Source: Homarus americanus
Lineage: Eukaryota > Arthropoda > Malacostraca > Decapoda > Nephropidae
Direction of reading: 5' to 3'
Length of the DNA: 64,000 nt
NCBI RefSeq assembly: GCF_018991925.1
Contig: NW_024726235.1
Location: forward strand, 2,688,872-2,752,871
The first letter of the stretch is position 1. Each line of letters begins with the position of its first letter. The notes under the pieces are model-generated. The model was not told where the DNA came from and searched no databases. It saw only the letters and a list, made by a program, of their open reading frames with translations. A program made the position numbers and the translations under genes. Of this stretch, positions 50,930 to 62,195 are shown piece after piece.

Positions 50930-51013
50930 GGGGTCGGGTGGGGTGGGGTGGGGTGGGTGGGGTGGGGTGGGGCGGGGTTGGGTTGGGTGGGGTGGGGCGG
51001 GGTGGGGTGGGGT
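50930..51013. repeat. G-rich (GGGGT)n tract
   Basis: About 16 units of GGGGT/GGGGC/GGGT on the plus strand. Contains more than a dozen runs of three or more G separated by one or two bases, fitting the G-quadruplex pattern. Confidence 0.93.
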
Positions 51014-51490
51014 AAGGGAGACTGGGTCAAATCATACAACATGTCATACAGTGTTTACAATCTACGTAACATCCTGTATTAATTAACCTTACCTTCAGGT
51101 TCTTATCCCGGCACACTCACCAGCTCTCAGTAGCCATAGTGGAAGTGGTTTAGTTACTCCATTTATTCCATCCATTTGTTATTTTGTTATGGTATTGATG
51201 AACACCTCCACTCTACTTCCACATGGCGTTTGTTCAGTTGATCACCTTCAGGACTTTAATTGACGGCGGTGATGGCGATAATGGTCCTATTGAACACCTT
51301 CTCTATACCATTATGGCATTGATGGATAGTTCAACACCAGTGATATTATGGCTTTTAATAATAACTGTAGGTAGTACTATGTGGTTTTAGCGGCCTCGGT
51401 ATAAGAATGATGGCGAGCGAGATTAATGAACGTCGGAATATTTCACAACATATGGTGAATTTAGTACAGGATTGTATTATAAAGTTGGGA
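51014..51490. other. No gene seen
   Basis: Unique DNA. A degenerate repeat of TTATGGCATTGATGGA-type words lies at about 51186-51330. No exon recognised. Confidence 0.45.
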
Positions 51491-51491
51491 A

Positions 51492-51645
51492 CACCTGAAG
51501 AATCTCCACTCAAGCTTATTTCACCTGAAGATTAACCTGCACCCTGACACTATCTGGGGCGGGAGAGGTTAGGATAGGTTAGATTAGGTTAGGTTACCGT
51601 TGGGGTGTTTAATCTATAGGTGAAATAAGTTCAGGTGGAGACGCT
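51492..51645. mobile_element. MITE-like inverted repeat with TTAGG core
   Basis: Left arm 51502-51534 and right arm 51608-51641 are inverse copies with three exact blocks: TCTCCAC, CTTATTTCACCT and AGATTAA (26 of 33 positions). The start CACCTGAAGAATCT (51492) equals the start of the 17099 element. Between the arms lie a GC-rich segment and TTAGG-type units (51568-51596), then GGGGTGTTTAATC as in the other copies. Non-coding. Inferred to be the longest-armed member of the family. Confidence 0.6.
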
Positions 51646-51940
51646 TAAAGTTTCTCAAGTTTTTAAGAAGTGAATTTAAGAGATGAATAACTTTTTAAGT
51701 TAATACCAAAAGCAGTACAGTACAAGATTGCCAAAGAGTGGTCTTAATAAAGGAATATGTTTTAAGTGGTATATGTGGTGGTAAGCAGTTGATTCAGTAC
51801 GGGGATTATGTCCTGGGAGCGAGAATATTGTGGAGCGTCAGCCAGTATCAAGGCGCCGGGGACCTAACGATAAGAATTAAGAATTATTTATCCGCCTCCT
51901 TCTGGGCTGATATCCACCTTTATTTTTACTTCTATGTGAG

Positions 51941-52050
<110 letters not shown>

Positions 52051-52189
52051 TTATTTATTTATTTTTTTGTATGTATGTATGTATGTATGTATTCATTATA
52101 TAATTAGAAGCATTATTCTTCATAGTATAATATCATGTTTACTTTTGAGGAAAAAACACGAAGGAAAAAAAAGGAGAAAAAGCAGGTGG

Positions 52190-52700
52190 CAGTAAGAGGC
52201 TGGGCGTGTCCTCCAGGCACCCTCCCTCGCTTCTCTCCGATAAAAATGTTTGTTTACGCTATTCATTCAAATGCATTCATGATTTACTTGGGCGAGGAGC
52301 AGCCCCAGTGAGGAAGCAACAGGCGGGGGAAGGGGAGGGCTGCCATTGCCACACTAGGGTGGTAGGAGGGAAGGGGAAGGAAGGAGGCTGTTGCTGCCAC
52401 ACACTTGGTGGTAGGAGGGAAGGGGAGGGGGTGGGCGCTGCGACGCACTAGGTGGTGTGTTTAGGGAAAGCGGTTGGGGCACTGCACCACAAACTGAGTG
52501 ATAGGCAGGTGAGGTGAGGGGGCTCCCTGTCTCACAAAATGTGGGGAGAGGGGGTGTGCAAGGCCTCAGGGGGGGAGGAGAGGTGGGTGGAGCCGCTGTC
52601 ACTCACTGCTTTAAGGGGTGGGTGGGTGGGTGGGTTGTGGAGGTTGACACTGCCACGCAACCAGGCAATAGACAACCCACCCTAGACCAGTACAGTGGCC
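52190..52700. other. G-rich low-complexity region, no gene
   Basis: GGGGAAGG/GGTAGGAGGGAAGG words recur about three times at 52360-52430 as imperfect units of about 50 bp, with GTGG repeats at 52615-52635. Open frames on both strands lack domains. Confidence 0.5.
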
Positions 52701-53340
52701 GTTAGTATGGTCGGCGGATTATGAAATATGACCTTCAAAACACCCTTAAATGGGATAGGGTAGACTGTCTAGTACTAAAATGGACAGTTAACCGGAAAAA
52801 AAACCCAGCTCTTAAAAACTATCCACAGTAACTAGTCCAGGGTATAAGATTATCACACACAGCTAAGCTAGACCGTCAGCCCGCCATCTACTGCCTCCTC
52901 CTAAATTTCTTCAATTATTTCACACCCCCCCACCCTTCAAAGAAAAATGATGGCACTCTTGGCCTGGTCGTCAACCCAGGCGGCTACCCTCTCATACCTT
53001 TACATACTTTGCATATAAACGTCTGCATTTCACATATTTGTTTGAGAGTTTGGCTACGTTTGGGCAACTTTCTTCAAACTTTTCTTTATTGTACTCTGTT
53101 TAGAATGCATATAGCCTCTTGTATACTCTCCTGGTTCATTGATCTTACCCGTTGTTATCGTCATGAAGTACAGTACTCGGGTGTCGGTGGTACATATATT
53201 TTACCAGAGTTTATTGTGTGGATTTTTTCCTTTTATTTTTTTTTATTTTTCAGTGTTGCTTCAAATTTGTGAGTCGAGGCGAGTAGTAAAAATTTGCATG
53301 ATATGTGTCTTGTATGTGGTCATATCTCACATACACACTG

Positions 53341-53378
<38 letters not shown>

Positions 53379-53561
53379 AACGTTCACATGCGCCCTTGTA
53401 CGAATATGCAAGCGCGTATACACACACACACGCTCACACACACACGGTGATGACCTATAAGTTATCAGTGAAAATCAAAGGCCATCCCATAATTAAATCC
53501 CCATAGGGCTGTCTGTATAGGTGTATTTTGTGAGTGTATTACATATCCAATACATTTGTGT

Positions 53562-53658
<97 letters not shown>

Positions 53659-54660
53659 CGCGCCCCAAGTTGTTCTTTTTATGCCATTTGGATGTTTTTC
53701 GTGGAATTTCTTCCCATTAGTGATATCACCTGCCACGCGATCTTTTTCTTTATTTATTTATTCATTTATTAATTATATATTTAGGGTGCGGGAATATTTC
53801 AGTGTAACCTTCTTTAAATGGAGTTTGCCTTTACGCTATACACTGCCGTACCTTTTTTCACGGTGATGAGGAGAGTTCAAAAGCCATGATTGTTGAAAAA
53901 ACTGAAACCGCTGTTGTGGAAAGAGCTTTTTTTAGTTCCACGTATCTGAACATTTATGACCTTTTTAATGATATTGAGGGGAAAAACTGAAACCGCGGCT
54001 GTGAGAAAACTTTATCTGAAAATAGTTAACCTTTTTCTTAATTGCGTCAGGAAGCTCTATGTCTGCTTTTCCTACTATCTGACTGACAGATTGATAAAGG
54101 TTTTTCCTACCTGACCTACGTGGCCTCTTATCAGTTACCTTCAACCCACCCAACCTTATCAGTTGCCAGCACCCTCCTTCTTCCCCCTGGCAGCGACTGG
54201 TGCCTCCCGGTTGGCTCACGCAAAGGGCTCCTTACTGCCGCAACCACTTTCATACGTCAGCCACTTGACACGAACCCACTTGATGATGAATCCTCGGTCC
54301 TACAAATTAGAGAATACAATAAAATAGTTTTAATATTTATCTGAAAATAAGTTTAAATTTTATTTTTATCCGAAAATACGGTTAGGTTCAATATTTATCC
54401 GAAAATACGGTTAAGTTTCTTTACGTCATTTGCCTCTGTTTACCCAGCAGTAATTGGAAACCTGGATGTTAATCGATTTACGGATCTTGTACCGGGGAAA
54501 TGGTTATACTGTGTAGGTGGCGAGCTGTCGAATGTTCTTATTGTATTATATAATATTATTCTATATATTATAGTATATTAATTTTGTATTGTATTAAGAG
54601 GGAGAGGGGGAGACAGAGAAGTGGAAAGGTGGGAATGTAATTCGGTAGTTAATGGAAGAG

Positions 54661-54661
<1 letters not shown>
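52701..54661. other. No gene seen; microsatellites at 53.3 and 53.6 kb
   Basis: Includes (AC)n at 53344-53377, a compound (TA)n(TG)n at 53569-53654, and an imperfect repeat of TTTATCCGAAAATACGGTTA at about 54362-54418. No recognised exon. Confidence 0.5.
53569..53654. repeat. Compound (TA)20(TG)23
   Basis: TA repeat 53569-53609 passing directly into a TG repeat to 53654. Confidence 0.97.

Positions 54662-54718
<57 letters not shown>
54662..54718. repeat. (GT)28 microsatellite
   Basis: Pure GT repeat of about 57 bp. Confidence 0.97.
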
Positions 54719-54719
<1 letters not shown>

Positions 54720-55355
54720 TCACCAGCCACAGCAGTATGGAGTTAGGTATATCATTGGTCTCTCCATTCAGTTTAAAGCCTGTCTTCAAGAGCACTGTTT
54801 TCAAGGTATAAATTTAATGTGGCTTAGTAGTGTTGTATGTCCATGAAAACAAAGATGATTAAATGTTGTAACTTTTTCTTGTTCTTCTCGTTGTACTTCT
54901 TGTTCTTGTTGTTCTTCTTCTTATTGTTATCACTATAGTTATTCATAAATACTATCACCATATACTGCAGTACTTCCGGCGTCTCTCATTAAAGAAAACT
55001 TACCACCGTTTATAATTACAAAGAAGTGCGGTTTAGACGAGCATTTAATTACCTCTCACTAAATCGGTTTATTTGCTTCCCTTACACGCTGTCTGGATAT
55101 CAAAGGATGAAGGGGGACGTAACATTAGGTTTGATGCTTGTATCTAATTTAATATGGAGTACTTGGCGGGGTAGATGGGGATTTAAAGCGGCCTCTATTT
55201 GTACATGCTCTCCACAAGGCTGTTATCCACTTAATTTACACGTGTATGTATGTTTGTTTACACACACACACACACACACATACGATGGTGAAGCAGCCTG
55301 TATTGGACTGGTTCTGTGACCTTCCCTCCATGCTTTAAAACTTTTGGTGAGGAAG

Positions 55356-55360
<5 letters not shown>

Positions 55361-55424
<64 letters not shown>
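55361..55424. repeat. (GT)32 microsatellite
   Basis: Pure GT repeat of 64 bp. An (AC)10 run lies 80 bp upstream at 55260-55280 in inverse sense. Confidence 0.97.
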
Positions 55425-55429
<5 letters not shown>

Positions 55430-55635
55430 AAACATAAGACGTGTAAATTAAATGGATAACAGCGACTTAATTCTTTTATTATTGTTGTTGGAAATTTTTT
55501 ATTTGTTTTGTGATTTAAATGCGCAAAGATGATTTATGCTGGGAACCTCTACAGCTGCTTGGTAGAACGGTTTGAGTCCTCATCTTTTACACTGGTTCAT
55601 ACTTCTGTGTTAGTTACAGGAATACATCAAGGTGT

Positions 55636-55637
<2 letters not shown>

Positions 55638-55676
<39 letters not shown>
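55638..55676. repeat. (CT)19 microsatellite
   Basis: Pure CT repeat of about 39 bp. Confidence 0.97.
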
Positions 55677-55680
<4 letters not shown>

Positions 55681-57990
55681 GTTGTTGTATGAAGGTGTAG
55701 TTTGTATTCTTTTGACTCTGTGGTTCTTTGTCTCTCTGGCACTCATTTTGGCATTCACATTGTGGTCTGAAGGTGAGGAGGAGGAGGAGGGAGGGAGGGG
55801 GCTGTGGGTGCCTAGGACTTGAGAGGTTGAAAGTAGATAAGCGAGGTGTGTTTTTCCTCTTCCTCTTAAGTTTATACAATAGAGATTATGTACCTGAAGG
55901 TGATGTTAATAGTTTAATTTACCTGTACAGTATGTGTTGTCTGGCTGGTGTTTTGTGTTACTTATATTTCCTCCTGGTTTAGGTGTTTCTTTAATGCTCT
56001 CTACCAACCTTCATCTTTTATGTGAAATCGAGTATAATAACTTTTTTTTAACCGATTGTATGGTTGTTGCAGGAATAAAATAATACCACTGTCGAAAAAT
56101 AAACAAAAATACAGACAATTACTCTTGGTGTTAAAAAAAAAAGATTTAAGAGTATTTGATAAAAGATTCAGTGGAATAATTGTTAGTTGTGGGTGAGAGT
56201 AGTCATGGGGCGTGACTACCTGTCATTGGCAAGAGTGTTCAGCCAGACTATTATTGCATCAAGGTCGACTTGTGTAAAACACCAAGAACACTAGATTATA
56301 CTTGGATGTACATGTAAGGTTTTGCGTCTTGGCCCCAACACCCCGGCCCGGCCCTCAGCGTGTGTGCTATATGACACTCAGGTTCTGTCTTTGCCGTCTA
56401 CCTCACTTCACCTCGCGATTTATATAATTTTTCTTGTTCGTTATCTCTTAAATTAACCAAGGTGATGTGTTGTCGCTTTTATCTCATGTCAAGTTAATTT
56501 AATTTATATCGACGAAAAATTATTTCTTAAAATATATCAAGATAAAAGATGATCACTAAATTTATGTAAAAAAAAAAGGCTGGTACTTACATATACTGAT
56601 ATTATTAACATACATTTATAATAATTCCTCAATCGTCCGTCTTAAGACACTGAAGTTTGTATGGTGAAGATGTGAGTATAGTGACACTTGTAAAGGCTAA
56701 ATCACGCTTAGCTTATTGTTAGGGTGTGTGAAACATTCTGATGAACAAGCAAATTCTCCTTCTGTGAAGTAATTATTGGCGTGTACCAATAAAGAGGGAT
56801 TACCTTTGGCAATTACAGTAATTCATGACCTTATTAGTAATTAATGGCTGCCGGTGAGAATTTATATCTTTGAGGTAGTGGAAATGCTTTGTTGACGTGC
56901 AGGACGATGACTTATTGCGTGATGAATTATGTGCTTACACTAAAACACAAGATGGGTTTCTAATGACGATATCTGCCATGTTGTTAAAACTTCAGCACAT
57001 AAGTGAAATTATTTACGGTCTGGAATTTCTTTTGTTATTCTGAAAATTATTGTTTTTGTTTTTGCTTAAATGTCTGTTCAGTATTTTGTGCTTGTAAGTA
57101 TTTGCTCTGACTGACGTAATTGTTGCACGTATAATGACTACACTAACACCTCTTTGTTGACGTTCTCTTGAAGGTCCTTTACCTTGTTCTCAGGTGATAA
57201 CAGGTAAAACAATTCCTCCCCTCTGGTGGGTAGGTCGTACGTCTCCTGCACCAGAATTTACTATGGCTAATAATTAACAACTTTCTATAAGGTCGTTTTA
57301 CATAAATTTCGGTCCTGATGCTTTTCGATCTAGTTAATGCTTTATGTGTAGTGTGTGGACGGTGTAACACAACCTTCAAGCTATTGTGAGTGTTACGACT
57401 TTGGACCATTGTGATCTCCACTCACTAGTCACCTTAACGATCACACTAATCACATCACCATTGTTTACCTTCACCTGCGTAGCCTAATAACCATAACCTA
57501 GTATAATGAAATCAAGTAACGTAGCTGAAATTCTCATGAAATACGTAGCATCATGCGTTACTTTTTTTCACGATTAATAAAAACTCCATAATAGTAATCC
57601 TTGAGATGGTCAGTGGCCTCGGTGTGTGTGTGTGTGTGTGTGTGTGTAATAATAATAATAATATGGTTTATTGAAAGAGCTTCTGAAAAATACAGTTACA
57701 TATTGGGAATGGACGAATTACAACAATATACAAGTGACATAAGGACACAAATAAGACATATATTAACTTAGATGGGACAGCTCAAATACAAAGTGTGTGT
57801 GTGTGTTGGGAGGGAGGAGGACCTACTACCAACATCTTGAGGTTTTGGAAGTTCTGAGAATTCTTGACGTATAACTTTTCTTGTGTATATCACCAAACTC
57901 GGATAAGTTTCCTTAGTAATAAAAAAAAATAATCAACGATGGAGGAAGTTGACTTGGGAGGAGAAGAGTGAATGTTAAATAATGTTGTTA
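55677..57990. other. No gene seen
   Basis: AT-rich DNA with short (GT)n at 57622-57647, (AAT)n at 57648-57663, and (GT)n at 57792-57806. The segment 57650-57790 between the GT runs may be a small dispersed element, but it is not identifiable. Confidence 0.45.
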
Positions 57991-57992
57991 TG

Positions 57993-58395
57993 CAGGTGAG
58001 GTGAAAAAAGAGGAGGAGGCAAGGTAACTGAGACACAGGTGAGGTGGAGGAGGAGTAGGCAAGGTAACTGAGACACAGGTGAGGTGAAGGAGGAGGAGGC
58101 AAGGTAGCTGAGACACAGGTGGGGTGGGTGAGGAGGGAGTAGGCAAGGAGTAACTGAGACACAGGTGAGGTGGAGGAGGAGTAGGCAAGGTAGCTGAGAC
58201 ACAGGTGAGGTGAAGGAGGAGTAGGCAAGGTAGCTGCACAGGTGGGGTGAAGGAGGAGGAGCAAGGTAACTGAAACACAGGTGAGGTGAAGGAGGAGGAG
58301 GAGGCAAGGTAACTGAGACACAGGTGAGGTGAAGGAGGAGGAGGAGGAGTAGGCAAGGTAACTGAAACACAGGTGAGGTGGTGATAAAGGAGGTA
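57993..58395. repeat. GGTGAGGTGRAGGAGGAG minisatellite
   Basis: About ten tandem copies of a unit of 36-48 bp: CAGGTGAGGTGRAGGAGGAG, then a variable number of GGA triplets, then GGCAAGGTAACTGAGACA. All three minus-strand frames stay open across it (L/P/S/T-rich), which reflects composition rather than coding. Confidence 0.93.
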
Positions 58396-58725
58396 AGGTG
58401 ACTTAGACACTGGCGGAGTTTGGGGGTAATATTATTCATCAAAATTCATTAAGTTGATAAATTTACTGATGATTATGACAAACTTACTCAGCTGAATAAA
58501 TTATATTATTGTTTAACTATTATACATTGCGTTTAGGTTTAGCAGATGATACTTGGATGTCTCTTCAATTTTTTCAGTCAGGTAAGTTTAATTTAGATGT
58601 ATTATTTCTCATAGGATTATTCGTATAGTCTATTGATAATATTTAAAACCATCTGCCGGGGTCACTGACTCTTAAGATTTGTTTTCGTAATAATCCAAAT
58701 ATTTAAGGGTGAATGATCAATCGTG

Positions 58726-58775
<50 letters not shown>

Positions 58776-59115
58776 TGAAATGTTTAAGTCTTATATTACA
58801 CCGGAACAGTTCATAACCTAACCTACGTGATTAATGAAACGAAATCATTGCAATGTTGAGTTCGTACCAGTGAAGGAGGGAAGTAGTGGAGGTTACAGTA
58901 CATCCATCTTCTAGAAACTAAGACCTGATAAATGAAAGGGATATTATCTTAATGCGTTGAGCGCCAGGGAAAGACGCAAGGAGGAGAGGAAACAACAAGG
59001 GGGGGGAGATGGTGAGTTGTGAGGCTGGGGTGAACATTGTCCTGGTGACCTCTATATCAGCGTCTGCCTGATTGATAAGCCATTCCAGTGCCGTCTTGCT
59101 TAGCTCGGCCGATCG
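58396..59115. other. No gene seen; (TG)22 at 58728-58771
   Basis: AT-rich DNA with a TG repeat. A TTTTTTCAG immediately followed by TCAGGTAAG at about 58570-58588 imitates splice sites around a 4-bp exon and is taken as chance. Confidence 0.5.
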
Positions 59116-59119
59116 TGAG

Positions 59120-59425
59120 GCCCTTGAGATGGAAGACTAGTAGAAGAGGGAAGAGCGGATGGAAGAGAAAGGGGAGAGAAGATGGAGAGAAAAGAGGAAG
59201 AAGGGGAAAAGGGGAAGAGTGAATGGATATAAAGGAGAGAGGGAAGGCAAGGAATATGGAAAAGGAGAGGAGAGAGGGAGAAGTGTAGGGGGTTGGAAAT
59301 GGTAAAGGTGAATGGATGAGGGAGAGGGAAGGGTAGACTAAAACAATGGTGACGGAGGAGAGATGAAGAGAAACAGAAGAACCATGAAAAGGAAAATAAC
59401 GAAACGTAAACATAAAAAAAAAAAA
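59120..59425. repeat. Polypurine GA-rich tract
   Basis: Plus strand is almost wholly A and G in irregular GGAAGAG/GGAGAGA words, ending in poly-A (59415-59425). F/S/P/L-rich frames on minus are artefacts. Confidence 0.85.
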
Positions 59426-59536
59426 CTAACAAAAGACGATGTATTTCAGATAATGTAAAGATACCTGAAGCTTCTGTTATCCTCAGGTGTACAGAATTAA
59501 ACTTGGGGACGGATCTAATTCTACCTTTTTTTTCAG

Positions 59537-59630
59537 GATTTTTTCTCTCATCATATCTGGGGGTATGGCTGTGTTGGTCTGTGTTCTCTACTGTCTCCTG
59601 GTGTGTTTTCTAGATAACTTTGTACCTTAG
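59537..59630 (+). CDS. Weak candidate terminal exon with one membrane helix
   Basis: After a long T-tract and TTTCAG (acceptor ends 59536), a short frame reads IFSLIISGGMAVLVCVLYCL, then LVCFLDNFVP and TAG. That is a single hydrophobic helix of about 20 residues with a short tail, plausible as the last exon of a membrane protein. No upstream partner exon or family is recognised, and a T/G-rich stretch will give a hydrophobic frame by chance, so the call is weak. Confidence 0.15.
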
Positions 59631-61050
59631 ATGGGTCGTGTTTGTGGTTCTTTACCCGGTGATGAAGTCTTGTTTCTTGTCTCTCCATGTTTATACTGTT
59701 TTATGATCTGGTTTCTTCTGTGATCTAGTTTAGTATTCAACCCGGTCTGCTTTATAGTATGACCTAGACTCTGGCCTTATTTCTTAGCCCTGGGGATCAT
59801 AATTACCTCTTAATGAAGGCCATAATAAGGGCCAGCATTTTGCCTACTAATATCATTCAGTAATTATGCTGTATTCCTCGTATCTCAAAACGCAAATCAT
59901 TATTCCGATTTCCGGGTCACGGATAAATGATTTCCTGAAGGCAACCAGCTCCTTGAAATCCTCCAGTTCGAGGCTCCTGGCTCATAAAGACCTCGGGGCC
60001 GACGGGAGCGGCTAGAGGGTAACAGCTGATTGCCAGAGTGAAATTGAGGGATAAGTCTGCAGAGGTTAAGTGAAGAGTGTGAGGTGCCTGGATGGTTGGG
60101 TGGATGTAGGCTGACCGTAGATATGACTGGAAGGTTGGCTGAAGGACTAACTGGAAAATATGACCATCTGGTAGCTGGAGTGACTCACTGGAAAAACTGA
60201 CTGCAAGGCTGGCGGCTTATTGGCTTAACTGCAAATGTTTATTACATGGTTAGTTGAAAAGATTAATTTTAGAAGTGACTACAAGTGACTATAGGGTAGT
60301 ATGGAGTTAATAATTAGGGTATACTGTACAGGCGACGTCACGCGAGAACCTAAACTGGCAATTTTTTCGATCCGGCAAACAAATCCTACAATAGATCAGG
60401 AGACTCCAGCTGGTGTTCCCTGTTTCTCTTAACTCCCTCATGGAGGTCTTCCCTTCCCCGAAATCGACTACACTCCCGAGTTCAAAGGAGAGCTATTAAT
60501 ATATTAAACAAAAATACATAATTTGTATATATCCTAATGATAAATTTATGAATGGATGTTAATTGTTTACAAGTATTGATTTAACAGAACTGTTTATTGT
60601 TAGTACACACCCCAGGTATTTCTCCTTCTAGCACACCATGGGCGAGTCCACAAACATTTTATTTCAGTCCAAAATAACATCTCTAGAGTCACACAGATTC
60701 ATCTCCAACGTTTACATCTGTGTGGCGCAACGTGTGACCGCCTTGAGTGTGACGTAGGTAGCTGGAATTGTAGCGCCAGGTTTACTTACCGGTGTATTTA
60801 AATGCAACGTTGTACAGAAATACTGACAGACATAGAAAATGACTGGAATTATGTGGAATGACTAGCGAACAGGAGAGACTGGCGGTAGAGTTGGCTGGAG
60901 AGACAGGATACCTGCAGGGGTGGCTGTAGGGACCTCCTGTAGGACATGGGCAGAGTGATCGGCTCTGGAGAGATTGTTGGGATTACATTCAAATAATTGG
61001 CAAGTGGCGTCTCAGGGGACACTGTCCGGGAGGTACAAGGACCTGGCCGG
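59631..61050. other. No gene seen
   Basis: Unique DNA. Imperfect words GACTGGAAGGTTGGCTGAAGG recur at 60100-60230 as a degenerate repeat. No exon recognised. Confidence 0.45.
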
Positions 61051-61054
61051 CGAA

Positions 61055-61315
61055 GAGGAGGAGCAGGAGGAGGAGGAAGAGCAGGAGGAGGAGGAGGAGG
61101 AAGAGCAGGAGGAGGAGGGAGAGCAGGAGGAGGAGGGAGAGCAGGAGGAGGAGGAAGAGAGCAGGAGGAGAAGAGCAGGAGGAGGAGGAGAGGAGGAGGA
61201 GGAGGAGGGAGGAGGGAAGAGCAGGAGGAGGAGGAGGAAGAGCAAAAGGAGGAGGAAGAGCAACAGGAGGAGGAGGAGGAAGAGCAAGAGGAGGAAGAGG
61301 AGGGGGAGGTGGGCG
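61055..61315. repeat. (GAG)n / GAGCAGGAGGAGGA minisatellite
   Basis: About 260 bp of nearly pure purine with GCAGGAGGAGGA-type units. E/Q/G/R-rich frames on plus and S/L/P-rich frames on minus are artefacts. Confidence 0.95.
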
Positions 61316-62085
61316 GGAAGGAACTCAGGTTAACATTATTATAACTTCGAGTTCCTAAAATGAACAATATGCTGACCAGTTAAAATAAACAATAAGGATA
61401 AAACTACTGAACTTATTACAAAGAAATAGAACAAAATGATAAATATATAATCGTAACAACGAGTAAGAAGAAACTAGTAAATATTTATTATAGAAACACG
61501 TAAGAATAAAAGTTGAACACGTAACGTAACAAATGGAGAAACAAATCCAAATGTCGAATATTTTAGTTAAAGAAACAAAATAAAATGTTGAATATTAACT
61601 TAAAATCGTGTGTGAATAAAATGCCGGACATTTACCGTAACTGATAACAAGAACAACATACTGTCTGCCGGATAAGTGATACAATAAGGAACGGAGTCTG
61701 ATATCCGGACGTTAATTTTATCTTTTTTACCTTCCTACAGAAAAGAGAATGAATCTAAATACGGTAAAGTCTCAGTGTAATTCCATCGCCATTTATACTG
61801 TGTTGTTAGATAGGGGATAATTTCACCCCAGAGAACAAAACAACAATGGTTTATTTACTGTTAATAAGTATTTATGAAACTCGCAGAACCACGATGATTA
61901 CACAGCTCACTCTCTCATGGTATCCAACTTACGACAATGGCTGCAGTTAATTTCCTTTAATGTGTTCCCGAAATGCGATACACTAAATCAGGGTAATGTA
62001 GCCTATGGAGATATCAGTGAGGGTAAGAAAAAAAAATAATGTTACGATGTTTGTAAGTTTTGTATATTGTTTGTGTGGTGTTAGT
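61316..62085. other. No gene seen
   Basis: AT-rich, with AAATAAACAATAA-type words and no coding signal. Confidence 0.45.
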
Positions 62086-62089
62086 GCCA

Positions 62090-62195
62090 GGGGGAGAGGA
62101 TGACCTGTTAGTGGGAGAGGATGACCTGTTAGTGGGAGAGGATGACCTGTTAGTGGGAGAGGATGACCTGTTAGTGGAAAATGATGACCTGCCAC
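62090..62195. repeat. 21-bp tandem repeat, about 5 copies
   Basis: Four near-identical copies of GTGGGAGAGGATGACCTGTTA plus a degraded fifth. Because 21 is a multiple of 3 the plus frame reads as repeated VGEDDLL within a 79-codon open frame from 62060, but flanking residues look non-coding. Confidence 0.95.

Noticed and set aside
57890..58442. Three overlapping minus-strand open frames of about 140-155 codons with repeated HLCLSYLA-type peptides
   Set aside because: All three frames are open at once across a GA/GGT-rich minisatellite, which reflects lack of stop triplets in that composition and not coding.
60849..61367. Minus-strand 172-codon S/P/L-rich frame and plus-strand E/G-rich frames
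   Set aside because: Generated by the (GAG)n minisatellite; no flanking domain.
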